Origin: Parachitinimonas caeni
Lineage (GTDB): Bacteria; Pseudomonadota; Gammaproteobacteria; Burkholderiales; Chitinimonadaceae
Assembly (NCBI RefSeq): GCF_030129945.1
Contig: NZ_JARRAF010000003.1
Span: 214,141 to 278,140 of the forward strand
Direction of reading: 5' to 3'
Length of the DNA: 64,000 bases
In this document: positions 50,663-60,516 of the stretch, one piece after another
How the letters are laid out: each line of letters starts with the position of its first letter
How positions within the stretch are numbered: the first letter of the stretch is position 1
The notes under the pieces: model-generated
Told to the model about the DNA's origin: nothing
The model's database searches: none
Seen by the model: only the letters and a program-made list of their open reading frames with translations
Position numbers and translations under genes: made by a program

Positions 50663-51183
50663 GATGTTTTCCGGCGAAATTGAAAACGAAGCAGCGCTGC
50701 CATGGCGATCACCCCACCCAGCGCCAGTAGCGGCCATCGCCAGCGAAGCGGATGCGGATGCGGTTCTGCTGAATCATCACCGCCAACTAGCAGCGTCGTC
50801 TCCAGGAGATCAGCGTCATTGCCGGCAGTGATGGTGAAAATCAATGGATGCTTGCCCGGCTTGGCGAGAGGCCCGGCCATCAGACGGTAGTGATCATCCA
50901 CAGCTGTGGCGACCGCCTTGAAAGTACCGCTCTCAACTTCGATGCGCGCCCCTTGCACCGGCTGGTTGTCAGCAAAGCGATCGAGATAAAGCGTCAACTG
51001 CGAGCCATTCAGCTCGGTCAGTAACTCAAAAAGTTCGGACTTGGCCTCAGCACGCGGAGCGATCCCCGGTGTGACCGTTTGCCGGGTGACCGTATCACCA
51101 TGATCTTCACCGCCATGAGCCGAGGCCGTACTGCCTGGCAGCACCAGCAGCCCGATCAGCCAAAGACGCACAACAGAAATCAT
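50659..51183 (-). CDS. His-rich membrane-anchored accessory protein of the efflux operon
   Basis: A 174-residue protein with a signal peptide (about 1-22), a mature start HGGEDHGD, an Ig/beta-sandwich-like middle (LNGSQLTLYLDRFADNQPVQGARIEVES), a DDSAEPHPHP stretch near residue 140 and a C-terminal helix with RFQFRRK tail. It probably stays in the inner membrane facing the periplasm and may deliver metal. It overlaps genes on both sides by four bases. I know no name for it. Confidence 0.75.
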   Translation of the reverse strand: MISVVRLWLIGLLVLPGSTASAHGGEDHGDTVTRQTVTPGIAPRAEAKSELFELLTELNGSQLTLYLDRFADNQPVQGARIEVESGTFKAVATAVDDHYRLMAGPLAKPGKHPLIFTITAGNDADLLETTLLVGGDDSAEPHPHPLRWRWPLLALGGVIAMAALLRFQFRRKTS

Positions 51184-52400
51184 GGCAACACTCCCAAAGC
51201 TTGGTTGTAACGGGCGATGGCCCGGCCGACTTCCAGTCGGGCGCGCGCCAGCGCTTGTTCGGCATCAAAGCGCTCCGCTTCGGCCCGCAGGCGGGTGGCC
51301 AGGTCAATATGACCAAGCCGATAGGCCTTCTGCTGCAGGGTGAAGTTATCCAACGCCAGTTGCTGACGGTCGCCCGCGATATTGACCGCCATCTGTTGCT
51401 GCTGCAGTTCGGCGGCCGCCCCCTCCACTTCAAGCGCTCGCTGCCGTCTTTGCTTGTCGAGCTGAGCCTGCGCCTCGGCCAGCTCTGCGGCGGCTGCGGC
51501 TTGTCGCGACCGATTGCGAGAATCTCCCCCCAGCGGAATCTTCAGTTTCAAAGTCAACGACTGGGCATAAGGATCTTCACGACTCTGGCGCTCCCGGGTG
51601 ATCGCCAACCCCAGCTCAGGCGCATCCCGCAGATTGACTGCCGCCAAGCCCAATCGCGCCTGTGCCACCACCACCCGTTGCAAGGCAAGCAGCCATGCTG
51701 GATGTCGCTCCAGCAACGCAACCCGCTCGGCAGCGCTCGACGCAGATGGCACCTCGGCCGGTACCGCTGCTATCTCGCCAGTCTGCGTCGCCAGCACAAC
51801 CGCTTGCCACTCGCCACGCGCCCGCTGCCAGGCTAGATCGGCCTGCGTCAATGCCAGTTCGGCAGCTTGCCTGGAGATCTGTGCCTGATTGGCATCGAGC
51901 CGGGAAACCGCGCCAGCCTTAAGCTGGCGGGCCAGATCGTCTGCCACGGCGCCAACTTCTTCGAGGCGGCGCCGGGCAATTGCCAAATCGCTGGTAGACA
52001 GCTGTAGCCGCCACCAGGCCTCACGCAGCTCGCCGGCAAAGCGCCATTGGCTGTGCAGCTGCTCGGCACGATAAGCGGCATGCTCAGCCAGCACTGCAGC
52101 CATCTGCTGCTGACGCTCACCCGGCTGCCAGAGCGGCACCCCGACTTCGACCTCCCACTCACGCTGGCCGGTATTGCGATCAATCCGGTCACTCTTCTGC
52201 GACAGGCTGATGGCCGGTGGCTGGGGCGTCCAGGCGCGAGCGGCGTCAACGCGTGCAGCCACTTCCTCTTCACGGGCGGCGCGACCAAGCGCTTCCGGCT
52301 GCCGTGCCCAGGCCGCAACAAAGACCTCGTGCAGGCTGGCAGCCTGTGCCGGCAGAAGCAACAGCAACGGCCATAGCCGCCAGAACGAGCAAACACGCAT
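51180..52400 (-). CDS. TolC-family outer-membrane channel protein (CusC/CzcC type)
   Basis: A 406-residue protein with ATG 52400 behind GGAGGAG. Signal peptide ends PAQAA; the rest is long amphipathic helices and two duplicated halves (SLHEVFVAAWARQPEALGRAAREEE and ERVALLERHPAWLLALQRVVVAQARLGLA), as in outer-membrane efflux proteins. It is the first gene of the operon, with a CusR-like palindrome 101-116 bases upstream. Confidence 0.9.
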   Translation of the reverse strand: MRVCSFWRLWPLLLLLPAQAASLHEVFVAAWARQPEALGRAAREEEVAARVDAARAWTPQPPAISLSQKSDRIDRNTGQREWEVEVGVPLWQPGERQQQMAAVLAEHAAYRAEQLHSQWRFAGELREAWWRLQLSTSDLAIARRRLEEVGAVADDLARQLKAGAVSRLDANQAQISRQAAELALTQADLAWQRARGEWQAVVLATQTGEIAAVPAEVPSASSAAERVALLERHPAWLLALQRVVVAQARLGLAAVNLRDAPELGLAITRERQSREDPYAQSLTLKLKIPLGGDSRNRSRQAAAAAELAEAQAQLDKQRRQRALEVEGAAAELQQQQMAVNIAGDRQQLALDNFTLQQKAYRLGHIDLATRLRAEAERFDAEQALARARLEVGRAIARYNQALGVLP

Positions 52401-52500
52401 GGACTCCTCCGCTGAATGGCAACTCGCCGCGCCCCAATATGGGACTTTTTGATTGATTAGCAGCTTAAATGGCATAGCTCGTCGCTGAACTGACCATCAG

Positions 52501-52516
52501 ATTACAAATTTGTCAT
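52501..52516. promoter_or_regulatory. CusR/CopR-like operator palindrome
   Basis: ATTACAAATTTGTCAT is an inverted repeat with seven of eight paired positions, matching the core of the E. coli CusR box (ATGACAA-NN-TTGTCAT type). It sits about 100 bases ahead of the TolC-like gene, where the response regulator at 52882 would act. Confidence 0.65.
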
Positions 52517-52590
52517 CCAGGCCTGTGGTGGCGCTGTATTCGCTACGATGCAGGTAAGAGCAACGCCCGGCCAGCGGCCGGCTGTTTAGT

Positions 52591-52806
52591 TTAGGTTCTG
52601 TTGACGTTACGTTTGCAGAACCCAGGCTCTGTGGACGTTTTGTTTTCGGAACGCGTTTCGGCGAAACCCTCCGGGCCGGGTCGACTTTTGGGGCATGGCA
52701 TCGTTTGGGTTCGCTTATTTAGCTCGCTAAACCGCTCTCACCCAGCCTCGCCCTGCCCCAAAACTCGGCCCGGCGCGACCGGAAACAAAACGTCAACAGA
52801 GCCTAG
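52591..52806. repeat. inverted-repeat element (MITE-like), longer form with doubled left end
   Basis: The right end (ACGTCAACAGAGC then CTAG) is intact and matches the copy at 41217-41305 over about 52 bases. The left side has two imperfect ends: TTAG-GTTCTGTTGACG at 52591 and GCTCTGTGGACGTTTTG at about 52625, suggesting a nested or repeated insertion. The interior contains CCGGGCCGGGTCGAC facing CTCGGCCCGG and GGGGCATGGC facing GCCCTGCCCC, so it can fold into a long hairpin. The interior is shared with the element at 63705. Confidence 0.8.
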
Positions 52807-52881
52807 TTGTAGTCCGATGCCATCAAAATTGGCATTGCACCGATATGCTGATCGCAACAGGTCTTTCCAAAGGCAAGCACC

Positions 52882-53553
52882 ATGCATTTATTACTGGTTG
52901 AAGACGAACAACACGCAGGCGAATATCTGAGCAAGGGGCTGCGGGAGAACGGCTTTGTGGTGGACTGGTTGAAGTCCGGCCTGGATGCTTTGCATCAGGC
53001 ACAAAACGTTGAGTACGATGCCATCGTGCTGGATATTGGGCTGCCAGACCTGAATGGTTGGGAGATCATCAAACGCCTGCGCCAGAGTCAACACACACCC
53101 GTGCTATTTCTGACCGCCCGCGACCGGGTGGAGGATCGGGTTCGCGGCCTGGAGCTGGGCGCGGACGACTATCTGATCAAGCCTTATGCGTTCTCTGAAC
53201 TGCTGGCGCGTGTCAGGGTCTTGCTGCGGCGAGGCAAACAGCAGGAACTCGATGTCCTCACGCTGGGAGACCTGAGCGTGCACCTGCTACGACAGCGCGT
53301 CGAACGGTCTGGCCAACGCATCGACCTGACTGCCAAGGAATACGCGCTGCTCCTGCTGTTTCTGCGCCGACGCGGCGAAGTACTGAGCCGCACGCTGATT
53401 GCAGAGCAGGTGTGGGACATGAATTTTGACAGCGATACCAATGTGGTCGAAGTGGCAGTGCGACGGTTGCGTAGCAAGATCGACGAGCCGTTCGGCAGCC
53501 AGTTGCTGCACACCGTCCGTGGTTTTGGCTATGTGATGGAGCAGCGCGATTGA
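52882..53553 (+). CDS. OmpR-family response regulator (CusR/CopR-like)
   Basis: A 223-residue regulator. The receiver domain has the acidic pocket (EDEQ), phosphoacceptor in [13 protein letters not shown] near residue 51, LFLTARD and the lysine of [17 protein letters not shown]; a winged-helix DNA-binding domain (about 125-220) ends in [10 protein letters not shown]. It overlaps the kinase gene and lies divergent from the metal efflux operon. Confidence 0.95.
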   Translation: MHLLLVEDEQHAGEYLSKGLRENGFVVDWLKSGLDALHQAQNVEYDAIVLDIGLPDLNGWEIIKRLRQSQHTPVLFLTARDRVEDRVRGLELGADDYLIKPYAFSELLARVRVLLRRGKQQELDVLTLGDLSVHLLRQRVERSGQRIDLTAKEYALLLLFLRRRGEVLSRTLIAEQVWDMNFDSDTNVVEVAVRRLRSKIDEPFGSQLLHTVRGFGYVMEQRD

Positions 53554-54992
53554 AATGGCGTCTTGATCCGTTTCCCGAATCCACCACGCTCAGCAGCCGG
53601 TTGGTGGTGTTGTTCTCTCTCGGTTCGGCACTCTTGCTGAGCGCAGTGGGCTATTGGCTCTACCACGCCCTGCAAATGCAGCTCGACGAGCGCGAGCTGG
53701 CGGAAATTCATGGCAAGACCGAAATCATCGAGCATGTACTGAGCAACATTCCCAGCGCCGAAGCGCTACCCGCCCGACTGGACCGGCTGCGCGACATTCC
53801 GCTGGGCCATCCGCACCTCACCATCGGACTAAATAGCAATGGGCACTGGCTTTTGCCATTACCGGCGGTTCTGAGTGACTCGGCAGCGCTGGCCGCACAG
53901 ATCACCCACCTGGAGCCCGGCAAGGTTCGACATCTGCAGCGCGGAGAATCCAGTTGGTGGATCAAGCGCATCCGGTACACCTGGTCACGCAATGCACCAG
54001 CCGCAATCGATGCCTTTCTGGTGATCGATGTCAGTGAATCACGGCAAATCCTGCGTGAGCATGGCTGGTCGGCGGTGCTTGCCGTGGTCCTCGGTTCGCT
54101 GGCCAGCGGGCTGCTGGCATTCTTTGTAGCCCGTCAGGGCTTGGCGCCCATTGCCCAGATCGCCACCGAGGCTGAGCAGATGACCAGCGCCAAGCTGGGT
54201 GCGCCGATTGATATCGCCCACGCCCCAGGCGAAATCCGCCAGCTGGTTGCCAGCCTTAACCGCATGCTGGAAAGGCTGGGCGACAGCTTTCGCAGCCTGG
54301 AGCAATTCTCCGCTGATATCGCCCATGAGTTACGGACACCGCTCAATAATCTGATGCTGCAAACACAGGTAACCTTAAGCCGTCCACGTCAGGCGGACGA
54401 ATATGAGGAAGCCCTGCTCGGCAATCTGGAACAACTGGAGCAGCTGCAGCGCATGGTGTCGGATATGCTGTTTCTGGCCCGGGCTGATCGCGGCATGATC
54501 CATCTGAATCGTGTCACCGTTGACCTCCATGCCGAAGCCCAGCAGCTGGCGGAGTTCTTTGAATTGGCCGCCTCCGAACGCCACCAGCGGATTGGAGTAT
54601 GCGGACAAGCCTGCGTATCCGGCGACCGTGCCATGCTCCGGCGCGCCATGACCAATCTGCTCTCCAACGCCGTTCGCTACGCACCCGACCACGCCAAAAT
54701 CGAACTGACGCTGGAAGAAACCGAGCATGGCGCCGTACTTTCAGTCAGCAATCCCGGTGAGCCCATTCCCGCCGAGCGACTTAGTCAGCTATTCAGCCGA
54801 TTCACCCGCAATGACGACGCCCGTAGTCGCGACACAGACGGTGTTGGCCTGGGCCTCGCTATTGTCGATTCCATCATGCGCTTGCACCAAGGACAGGTCG
54901 TAGCGGTAAGTGATCAGGAAAAAGTCCAGTTCCAGCTGCGTTTCCAGAAAGGCCTGGACACGGCAGCAACCCATCAGGCATCGCGAGTCTGA
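53550..54992 (+). CDS. membrane sensor histidine kinase (CusS-like)
   Basis: A 480-residue kinase beginning at TTG 53550, overlapping the regulator stop, with GGAG upstream. Helices near residues 22-45 and 170-190 border a periplasmic sensor; HAMP follows, then [15 protein letters not shown] with the phosphorylated His, [13 protein letters not shown] (N box) and [13 protein letters not shown] (G box). CusS-type heavy-metal sensor kinases have this build. It should phosphorylate the regulator when periplasmic metal is high. Confidence 0.94.
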   Translation: MKWRLDPFPESTTLSSRLVVLFSLGSALLLSAVGYWLYHALQMQLDERELAEIHGKTEIIEHVLSNIPSAEALPARLDRLRDIPLGHPHLTIGLNSNGHWLLPLPAVLSDSAALAAQITHLEPGKVRHLQRGESSWWIKRIRYTWSRNAPAAIDAFLVIDVSESRQILREHGWSAVLAVVLGSLASGLLAFFVARQGLAPIAQIATEAEQMTSAKLGAPIDIAHAPGEIRQLVASLNRMLERLGDSFRSLEQFSADIAHELRTPLNNLMLQTQVTLSRPRQADEYEEALLGNLEQLEQLQRMVSDMLFLARADRGMIHLNRVTVDLHAEAQQLAEFFELAASERHQRIGVCGQACVSGDRAMLRRAMTNLLSNAVRYAPDHAKIELTLEETEHGAVLSVSNPGEPIPAERLSQLFSRFTRNDDARSRDTDGVGLGLAIVDSIMRLHQGQVVAVSDQEKVQFQLRFQKGLDTAATHQASRV

Positions 54993-55089
54993 CTGATCAG
55001 ACATCGAGACCCGGCGCTGTCAGCACAAAGAATTGGAGTTTGGTGGAAGCCGTGGAAGCCTTTAGATGACAAGGACGGCTACATTGAAG

Positions 55090-55127
55090 AGGCCGCCCAC
55101 CACCGACAGAAAGTCTCCGGGCGGCCT
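55090..55127. terminator. possible terminator hairpin between convergent sensor kinase and trmB
   Basis: AGGCCGCCC pairs with GGGCGGCCT across 20 bases. There is no strong T-run, so the call is tentative. Confidence 0.45.
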
Positions 55128-55140
55128 GACATTGCTGTGA

Positions 55141-55824
55141 TTACTGCTTGTGAAAGACCAGATCCCACACACCATGGCCAAGATTCAGGCCACGCTGTTC
55201 AAACTTGGTCAGCGGCCGCCAGTCGGGTCGCGGCGCGTAAGTCTCGGCGCTGTTCTTGATACCGGGGGTCGCGCTCAACACTTCCAGCATCTGCACCGCG
55301 TAGTCTTCCCAATCGGTCGCCATGTGAATATACGCACCCGGTTTGAGCAAAGGCAAAATGCCCGCCACAAATTCGGGCTGAACCAATCGCCGCTTGTGAT
55401 GGCGCTTCTTGGGCCACGGATCGGGAAAGTAAAGGTGAAAGCCATCCAGGCTCGCGGGCGCCAGCATATGGCTGCAGACTTCCACGGCATCGTGCCGGAT
55501 CAAGCGCAGATTGCTCAGCTGCTTTTCCTCGATCAGTTTCAGCAAGTTGCCAACGCCAGGGCCATGCACCTCAATGCCCAGAAAGTCGGTATCGGGACGG
55601 GCGGCTGCGATCTCGGCGGTTGCGCCTCCCATGCCGAAACCAATTTCCAGCACTTTAGGTGCCGACCGGCCGAACGCCGCATCCAGATCCAGTCTCGCCG
55701 GTTGGTAATCAATGCCCCAGCGGGGCATGCCCAGATCAATCGCCCGCTGCTGCGCATCCGACAAATGCCCTTGCCGCAGCACAAAGCTACGAATGTGGCG
55801 ATGTTTCAGGTTTTCTTCTTCCAT
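55141..55824 (-). CDS. trmB: tRNA (guanine46-N7) methyltransferase TrmB
   Basis: A 227-residue enzyme counted from ATG 55824; a TTG at 55842 is an alternative. [19 protein letters not shown] binds SAM, and [22 protein letters not shown] is the TrmB-specific motif. [11 protein letters not shown] is another conserved part. It makes m7G46 in the tRNA variable loop. It lies 91 bases after thiG in the same direction. Confidence 0.96.
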   Translation of the reverse strand: MEEENLKHRHIRSFVLRQGHLSDAQQRAIDLGMPRWGIDYQPARLDLDAAFGRSAPKVLEIGFGMGGATAEIAAARPDTDFLGIEVHGPGVGNLLKLIEEKQLSNLRLIRHDAVEVCSHMLAPASLDGFHLYFPDPWPKKRHHKRRLVQPEFVAGILPLLKPGAYIHMATDWEDYAVQMLEVLSATPGIKNSAETYAPRPDWRPLTKFEQRGLNLGHGVWDLVFHKQ

Positions 55825-55914
55825 TACGTGCAATTCACTCAAACCAGTGGGATAGGCCCAGAGAACACCGGGCCATTGAATAGGTCATCAGCAGGCTGGA
55901 GACCCGTATGCAGA

Positions 55915-56700
55915 TCAGCCAATCATGCCGTTTGTAGGCGAGCTGGGCGTAGCCGAGTACAGTTTGCGTGGCATACGCCCCGCCAGAAATGCCTCTCGCC
56001 CTGCTTCCACACCTTTGCGCATTGCGCTGGCCATCAGAACGGGATCTTGCGCTGCCGCGATCGCTGTATTCATCAATACGCCGTGACAACCGAGCTCCAT
56101 CGCAATTGCGGCATCCGACGCGGTGCCGACCCCGGCATCGACAATCACCGGAACCTGTGACTGCTCGATAATGAGTTTGAGATTCCAGGGATTGAGAATC
56201 CCCATACCCGAGCCAATCAGGCTGGCCAGCGGCATGATGGCGCAGCAGCCAATCTCTTCGAGTTGTTTGGCAACAATCGGGTCATCCGAGGTATACACCA
56301 TGACATCGAAACCCTCCTTGACCAGGGTCTCAGCCGCCTTCAAGGTTTGCATTACATTGGGGAACAAGGTGTGGGGATCTCCCAAAACCTCCAGCTTGAC
56401 CAGCTTATGTCCGTCCAGCAGTTCACGTGCCAATCGGAGGGTCCGCACCGCGTCATCCGCTGAATAGCAGCCCGCCGTGTTGGGTAGATAGGTGAATTCA
56501 GCTGGCGGCAGAAATTCGAGCAGACTCGGTTGGCCCGGTTCCTGACCGATATTCACGCGACGAATCGCCACGGTGATGATTTCAGCCCCCGCAGCATCAA
56601 TAGCTGCCCGGGTTTCCGAGAAATCTTTGTATTTACCTGTCCCCACCAGTAGCCGGGAACCATACTCCCGCCCGGCGATAACGAGCCTGTCCTGTTTCAT
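55915..56700 (-). CDS. thiG: thiazole synthase ThiG
   Basis: A 261-residue TIM-barrel enzyme that makes the thiazole phosphate of thiamine from DXP, dehydroglycine and ThiS thiocarboxylate. [46 protein letters not shown] (with the Schiff-base lysine) and [22 protein letters not shown] are family motifs. It follows thiS. Confidence 0.96.
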   Translation of the reverse strand: MKQDRLVIAGREYGSRLLVGTGKYKDFSETRAAIDAAGAEIITVAIRRVNIGQEPGQPSLLEFLPPAEFTYLPNTAGCYSADDAVRTLRLARELLDGHKLVKLEVLGDPHTLFPNVMQTLKAAETLVKEGFDVMVYTSDDPIVAKQLEEIGCCAIMPLASLIGSGMGILNPWNLKLIIEQSQVPVIVDAGVGTASDAAIAMELGCHGVLMNTAIAAAQDPVLMASAMRKGVEAGREAFLAGRMPRKLYSATPSSPTNGMIG

Positions 56701-56724
56701 TCACACCAACCTTGAAATAAAAGA

Positions 56725-56742
56725 AAGGCGGTCTCCGCCTTA
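56725..56742 (-). terminator. hairpin between thiS and thiG
   Basis: AAGGCGG and CCGCCTT form a stem; on the minus strand it is followed by TCTTTTATTT. It may attenuate thiG expression. Confidence 0.6.
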
Positions 56743-56811
56743 AACGACGCGACACCGCAGCGCAAAAACATCGACTGCGACGCCCGTCCAACCCGTCCGC
56801 GAAGCGCTTGG

Positions 56812-57015
56812 CTAACCACCACCTACCGCCACCACAACTTCCAGCTTATCGCCCGCATGCAGCAATGTTGTGGCATGCATGCCGCGAGGGACAATCTCGC
56901 CATTTCTTTCCACTGCACAACGTTTTCCGGCCAGGCCAAGGGCACTCATCAGGTCGGCTACCGACATTTCGCCATCAAAACGATGCAGCTGCCCATTTAC
57001 GGTAAGTTCAAGCAC
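56812..57015 (-). CDS. thiS: sulfur carrier protein ThiS
   Basis: A 67-residue ubiquitin-like carrier. GTG 57015 is chosen because the family starts directly with the ELTVNGQ strand; upstream codons give an unrelated leader. It ends VAVGGG, the C-terminal Gly-Gly that is adenylated and thiocarboxylated. No TPP riboswitch is visible upstream. Confidence 0.92.
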   Translation of the reverse strand: MLELTVNGQLHRFDGEMSVADLMSALGLAGKRCAVERNGEIVPRGMHATTLLHAGDKLEVVVAVGGG

Positions 57016-57108
57016 GATTCGCCCTGCACACAAAATTCGAGGGGCGACGATTCTAGCACGCCCCTCTCTACAGCCGGCGGCAGCAAACATTGCGCCGGCA
57101 CGCGATAC

Positions 57109-59280
57109 TCAGACCCGGGTCACCCGCACGATACTCGGCAACTGACGCAAGGCCTGCTTCACTTTGGCCAGATGCAGGCGGTTTTCGACCTGCACAGTGA
57201 ATTTCACTTCAGTGTAATGGTCGCTACCGTCGAACCCTTCGTCATTCATCCTGACCGTTTCGATATTCGCTCCTGCCTCCGAGATTGCCGCAGCAATCTG
57301 GGCCAGCACCCCACGCTCGTGTAGCGCCAACACTTTGATGGCAACATCAAACAGCTTGCTGGACGAAACATCCCACTCCACATCCAGCAATTTATCCTGA
57401 TCAACACGCCCGCTCTTGGTCATCTGCGGGCAGTCATGGGTGTGCACGACCAAACCCTGACCTTTCTTGATCACCCCGATAATCGGATCGCCAGGAATCG
57501 GGTTACAGCACTTGGCAAACTGGACGGCCAGGCCCTCGGTCCCCCGGATCATGATCGGCCCGGGTTTGGCGGACTCATCGGTCAACGCCCCGGACAATAC
57601 CAACAGACGTTGAGCCACCACGACCGGTAAACGTTTGCCTAGACCAATATCGGACAAGACCTGATCACGACTGATGGGGGCGTTCTCTTTGAAGTACCGC
57701 TCCCAGGCCTCTGCCGTCAGCTGCTTGACCGATGCCAAAGCATTGACCGACTGGTTCAACATCTTCTCTCCAAGCGCAACAGCCTCCTCATAGCGCATGG
57801 TCTTGAGAAAATGTCGGATATGGGACCGTGCTTTGCCCGTAGTCACAAAATTGAGCCAGCTCGGATTTGGCTTGGCATGTGCGGCGGTAATAATCTCCAC
57901 CCTGTCCCCTGTACGGAGCACCGTCCGCAGAGGCATCAGGTCATAATTGATCTTGGCCGCAATACAACGATTACCAATATCGGTATGCACGGCATACGCA
58001 AAGTCCACAACCGTAGCACCATGTGGCAGGGTCAGAATCTTGCCCTTCGGGGTGAAGACATAGAGCTCACCCGGGAAAAGATCGACTTTGATATGTTCGA
58101 GAAACTCAATCGAATCCCCACTGACTGACTGAATCTCCAGCAGGCTTTGCAACCATTGATGCGTTTTCTGATGCACATCACCGAAACTCTCATCGCCGCT
58201 CTTGTACATCCAGTGCGAGGCAACGCCAGACTCGGCGATCTTGTGCATATCCTGCGTGCGGATCTGGATTTCAATTGGGGTGCCGTACGGGCCAAACAAG
58301 GCCGTGTGCAAACTCTGATAACCATTGGGTTTAGGAATCGCCACATAGTCTTTGAACTTGCCGCCAATCGGCTTGTACAAACCGTGTAACACGCCCAGCG
58401 TCAGGTAACAGGTGGGAACATCCTTGACGATGACACGAAACCCATAAATATCGAGCACTTCTGAAAACGACAGGTGCTTGTCTTGCATCTTGGTGTAGAT
58501 GCTATGCAGGTGCTTTTCACGACCTGATATGGAGGCCTCGATACCCGCATCGGCCAGCCGGGTTTTGATGGCGTCGATAATCTTGCCAAGCATCTCCCGC
58601 CGATTGCCACGCGCCTTGGTCAGGGCTTTGGACAGAACCTGATAACGATGTGGGTGAAGATATTTGAAACTCAGGTCATCAAGTTCCTGATAAACCCGAT
58701 GCAGGCCGATCCGATTGGCAATCGGCGCATAAATCTCCATCGTTTCTGCTGCTATCCGCTTTTGCTTGTCTTCACGCATCGACTCCAGCGTGCGCATATT
58801 GTGCAAACGGTCTGCCAGCTTCACCAGAATCACACGCACGTCTCTGGCCATTGCCATCAGCATCTTGCGGAAGTTCTCGGCCTGCGCCTCTTCTTTGCTT
58901 TGGAACTCCAGTCGTTCAAGCTTGGACAGCCCATCCACCAGATCGGCAATGGTGCGGCCGAATTTCTCAACCAACTCGATCTTGGCCACACCGGTGTCTT
59001 CCATGACATCGTGCAACAACGCCGCCGCCAGAGCCTGCGCATCCAGATGCCAGTCTGCCAGGATGGCCGCAACCGCCAATGGGTGAGTGATATAGGGTTC
59101 GCCGCTCTTGCGAAACTGGCCACGGTGGGCAGCTTCGCCGAACTTGAATGCTTCAATCAGCAGGAGAACATCTTCGGATCGCAAATACGTGCCAAGCCGC
59201 CGGAATAGGGCGTTGGCGTCATTCACGACCTGAGGTGCCGTTTCGGCAAGAATGGGAACATCGGCTAGAGCCAGTTCCAT
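57109..59280 (-). CDS. spoT: bifunctional (p)ppGpp synthetase/hydrolase SpoT (RSH)
   Basis: A 723-residue RSH protein from ATG 59280. HD hydrolase domain (HRGQFRKSGEPYITHPLAVA, LLHDVMEDTG near residue 74), synthetase domain (GREKHLHSIYTKM, DIYGFRVIV, KFKDYVAIPKPNGYQSLHT, EIQIRT), TGS domain (GELYVFTPKGKILTLPHGATVVDFAYAVHT), and C-terminal zinc-finger-like and ACT parts (AKCCNPIPGD, then TVQVENRLHLAKVKQAL). The intact HDxxED motif supports hydrolase activity. It follows rpoZ as in E. coli. Confidence 0.96.
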   Translation of the reverse strand: MELALADVPILAETAPQVVNDANALFRRLGTYLRSEDVLLLIEAFKFGEAAHRGQFRKSGEPYITHPLAVAAILADWHLDAQALAAALLHDVMEDTGVAKIELVEKFGRTIADLVDGLSKLERLEFQSKEEAQAENFRKMLMAMARDVRVILVKLADRLHNMRTLESMREDKQKRIAAETMEIYAPIANRIGLHRVYQELDDLSFKYLHPHRYQVLSKALTKARGNRREMLGKIIDAIKTRLADAGIEASISGREKHLHSIYTKMQDKHLSFSEVLDIYGFRVIVKDVPTCYLTLGVLHGLYKPIGGKFKDYVAIPKPNGYQSLHTALFGPYGTPIEIQIRTQDMHKIAESGVASHWMYKSGDESFGDVHQKTHQWLQSLLEIQSVSGDSIEFLEHIKVDLFPGELYVFTPKGKILTLPHGATVVDFAYAVHTDIGNRCIAAKINYDLMPLRTVLRTGDRVEIITAAHAKPNPSWLNFVTTGKARSHIRHFLKTMRYEEAVALGEKMLNQSVNALASVKQLTAEAWERYFKENAPISRDQVLSDIGLGKRLPVVVAQRLLVLSGALTDESAKPGPIMIRGTEGLAVQFAKCCNPIPGDPIIGVIKKGQGLVVHTHDCPQMTKSGRVDQDKLLDVEWDVSSSKLFDVAIKVLALHERGVLAQIAAAISEAGANIETVRMNDEGFDGSDHYTEVKFTVQVENRLHLAKVKQALRQLPSIVRVTRV

Positions 59281-59357
59281 AATGAACGTCTCGAAAGGTG
59301 CTGGACGCCAGGATGGCGTCACCAGCAAAGCCGGGCGCGCAAAACGCGCCGGCCGGA

Positions 59358-59567
59358 TCAGGGTTTATTTCGATGCAACATTTCCAGGCCGATCTTGCCT
59401 GCAGCCAATTCGCGCAATGCAATCACGGTCGGCTTGTCCTTACCAGGAACATCAACCAAGGGGGTCGAACCATTGGCAATCTGCCGGGCGCGATAAGTTG
59501 CAGCCAAAGTCAGATCGAAACGGTTGTTAATGCGCGACAGACAATCTTCAACAGTAATACGTGCCAT
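59358..59567 (-). CDS. rpoZ: RNA polymerase omega subunit
   Basis: A 69-residue protein with [28 protein letters not shown] split across the first helix region typical of omega, and [15 protein letters not shown]. It helps assemble RNA polymerase and forms part of a ppGpp site. A TAGGAGG ribosome binding site precedes it. Confidence 0.97.
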   Translation of the reverse strand: MARITVEDCLSRINNRFDLTLAATYRARQIANGSTPLVDVPGKDKPTVIALRELAAGKIGLEMLHRNKP

Positions 59568-59594
59568 ACATCCTCCTACAAAAAACCATGCGCC

Positions 59595-60212
59595 TTACGC
59601 GCCCTTCAATTTGGAAATCAGCTCGGAATGGCGTGCCACCTGCCGGTTCAAGGTGAGACGTCCTGCACGCACGATCGCAATGATGTCGCGCACTGCTTCG
59701 TCAATATGCTCATTGACGATGATGTGGTCGAACTCTTCAACGTGGGCGATTTCTTCGCGCGCAGCTTTCAGACGGCGTTCAATGGCGTCTTCGCTATCCT
59801 TGCCACGATTCCGCAAACGCTGCTCCAGAATTTCAGCAGACGGCGGCAAAATAAAAGTACTGATTGCCTGAGGAAACAGCCTTCGCACTTGTGCGGCACC
59901 CTGAGTATCAATCTCAAGCAGAATGTCTTTGCCCGCAGCCAAGGCTTCGTTGATCCAGACTTGCGATGTCCCGTAGTAATTGCCATAGACCTCAGCACTT
60001 TCCAGGAACTCGCCACGCGCGATCATCGCTTCGAAGGTTTCTCTTGAAACGAAATGGTAATCACGGCCATCCACCTCGCCTTCACGAGGCGCACGGCTGG
60101 TATAGGAGATAGACAACTGCACCTGCGGCTCAGCGGCCAGCAAAGCCAGCACCAAGGTGGTTTTTCCTGCACCGGAAGGTGCAGCAATGACGTAAATGTT
60201 TCCAGAGTTCAT
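59595..60212 (-). CDS. gmk: guanylate kinase
   Basis: A 205-residue enzyme phosphorylating GMP to GDP. ATG 60212 gives the canonical start before APSGAGKTTL; upstream in-frame sequence is not family-like. SISYTSRAPREGEVDGRDYHFV, GEFLESAEVYGNYYGT and DILLEIDTQGA are GMP-binding motifs. Order gmk-rpoZ-spoT is conserved. Confidence 0.97.
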   Translation of the reverse strand: MNSGNIYVIAAPSGAGKTTLVLALLAAEPQVQLSISYTSRAPREGEVDGRDYHFVSRETFEAMIARGEFLESAEVYGNYYGTSQVWINEALAAGKDILLEIDTQGAAQVRRLFPQAISTFILPPSAEILEQRLRNRGKDSEDAIERRLKAAREEIAHVEEFDHIIVNEHIDEAVRDIIAIVRAGRLTLNRQVARHSELISKLKGA

Positions 60213-60516
60213 GATGGAAAGCGTATTTCTTTGTGCCAAAAAATGGGCAGCCTTGAATTTAGAAGCTGCTTGCCAAATTGAATATGCAACGGTCCAGTCG
60301 GGGAACAACCGCTCACGGAATCCAAAATGCAAGGTGACTTACAAGAGGATTCGGGGCACCGCCTGACCGCGAACCACGGCTGCGTAGCAATTTTGCAAAC
60401 AGCTTCCAATAGGCAAGGCGTCATTTCAGCGTATCACAAAACAAAAATGCCGGCTCATTCCGTGCAAGCCGGCATTCGCACCAAAATTATTCCAAACCAA
60501 CAATTACATATTGGTT
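60213..60516 (-). other. intergenic region between yicC and gmk
   Basis: The stretch includes the yicC terminator (60442-60476) and presumably the gmk promoter, which I could not fix. No gene is supported. Confidence 0.45.
60442..60476 (-). terminator. rho-independent terminator after yicC
   Basis: On the minus strand AATGCCGGCT pairs with AGCCGGCATT, followed by TTTGTTTTG. Confidence 0.88.

Larger units (their letters stand above)
52401..52881. other. divergent regulatory region between metal efflux operon and its two-component system
   Basis: The region holds the CusR-like palindrome (52501-52516) and an inverted-repeat element (52591-52806). No gene is convincing; a frame from 52601 into 52930 is made of element sequence. 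Confidence 0.6.

Noticed and set aside
52601..52930. Open frame of 109 codons ahead of the response regulator
   Set aside because: It is composed of the repeat element; the same peptide pattern (KPSGPGR, LFSSLN, GATGNKTSTEP) appears at the other copies.
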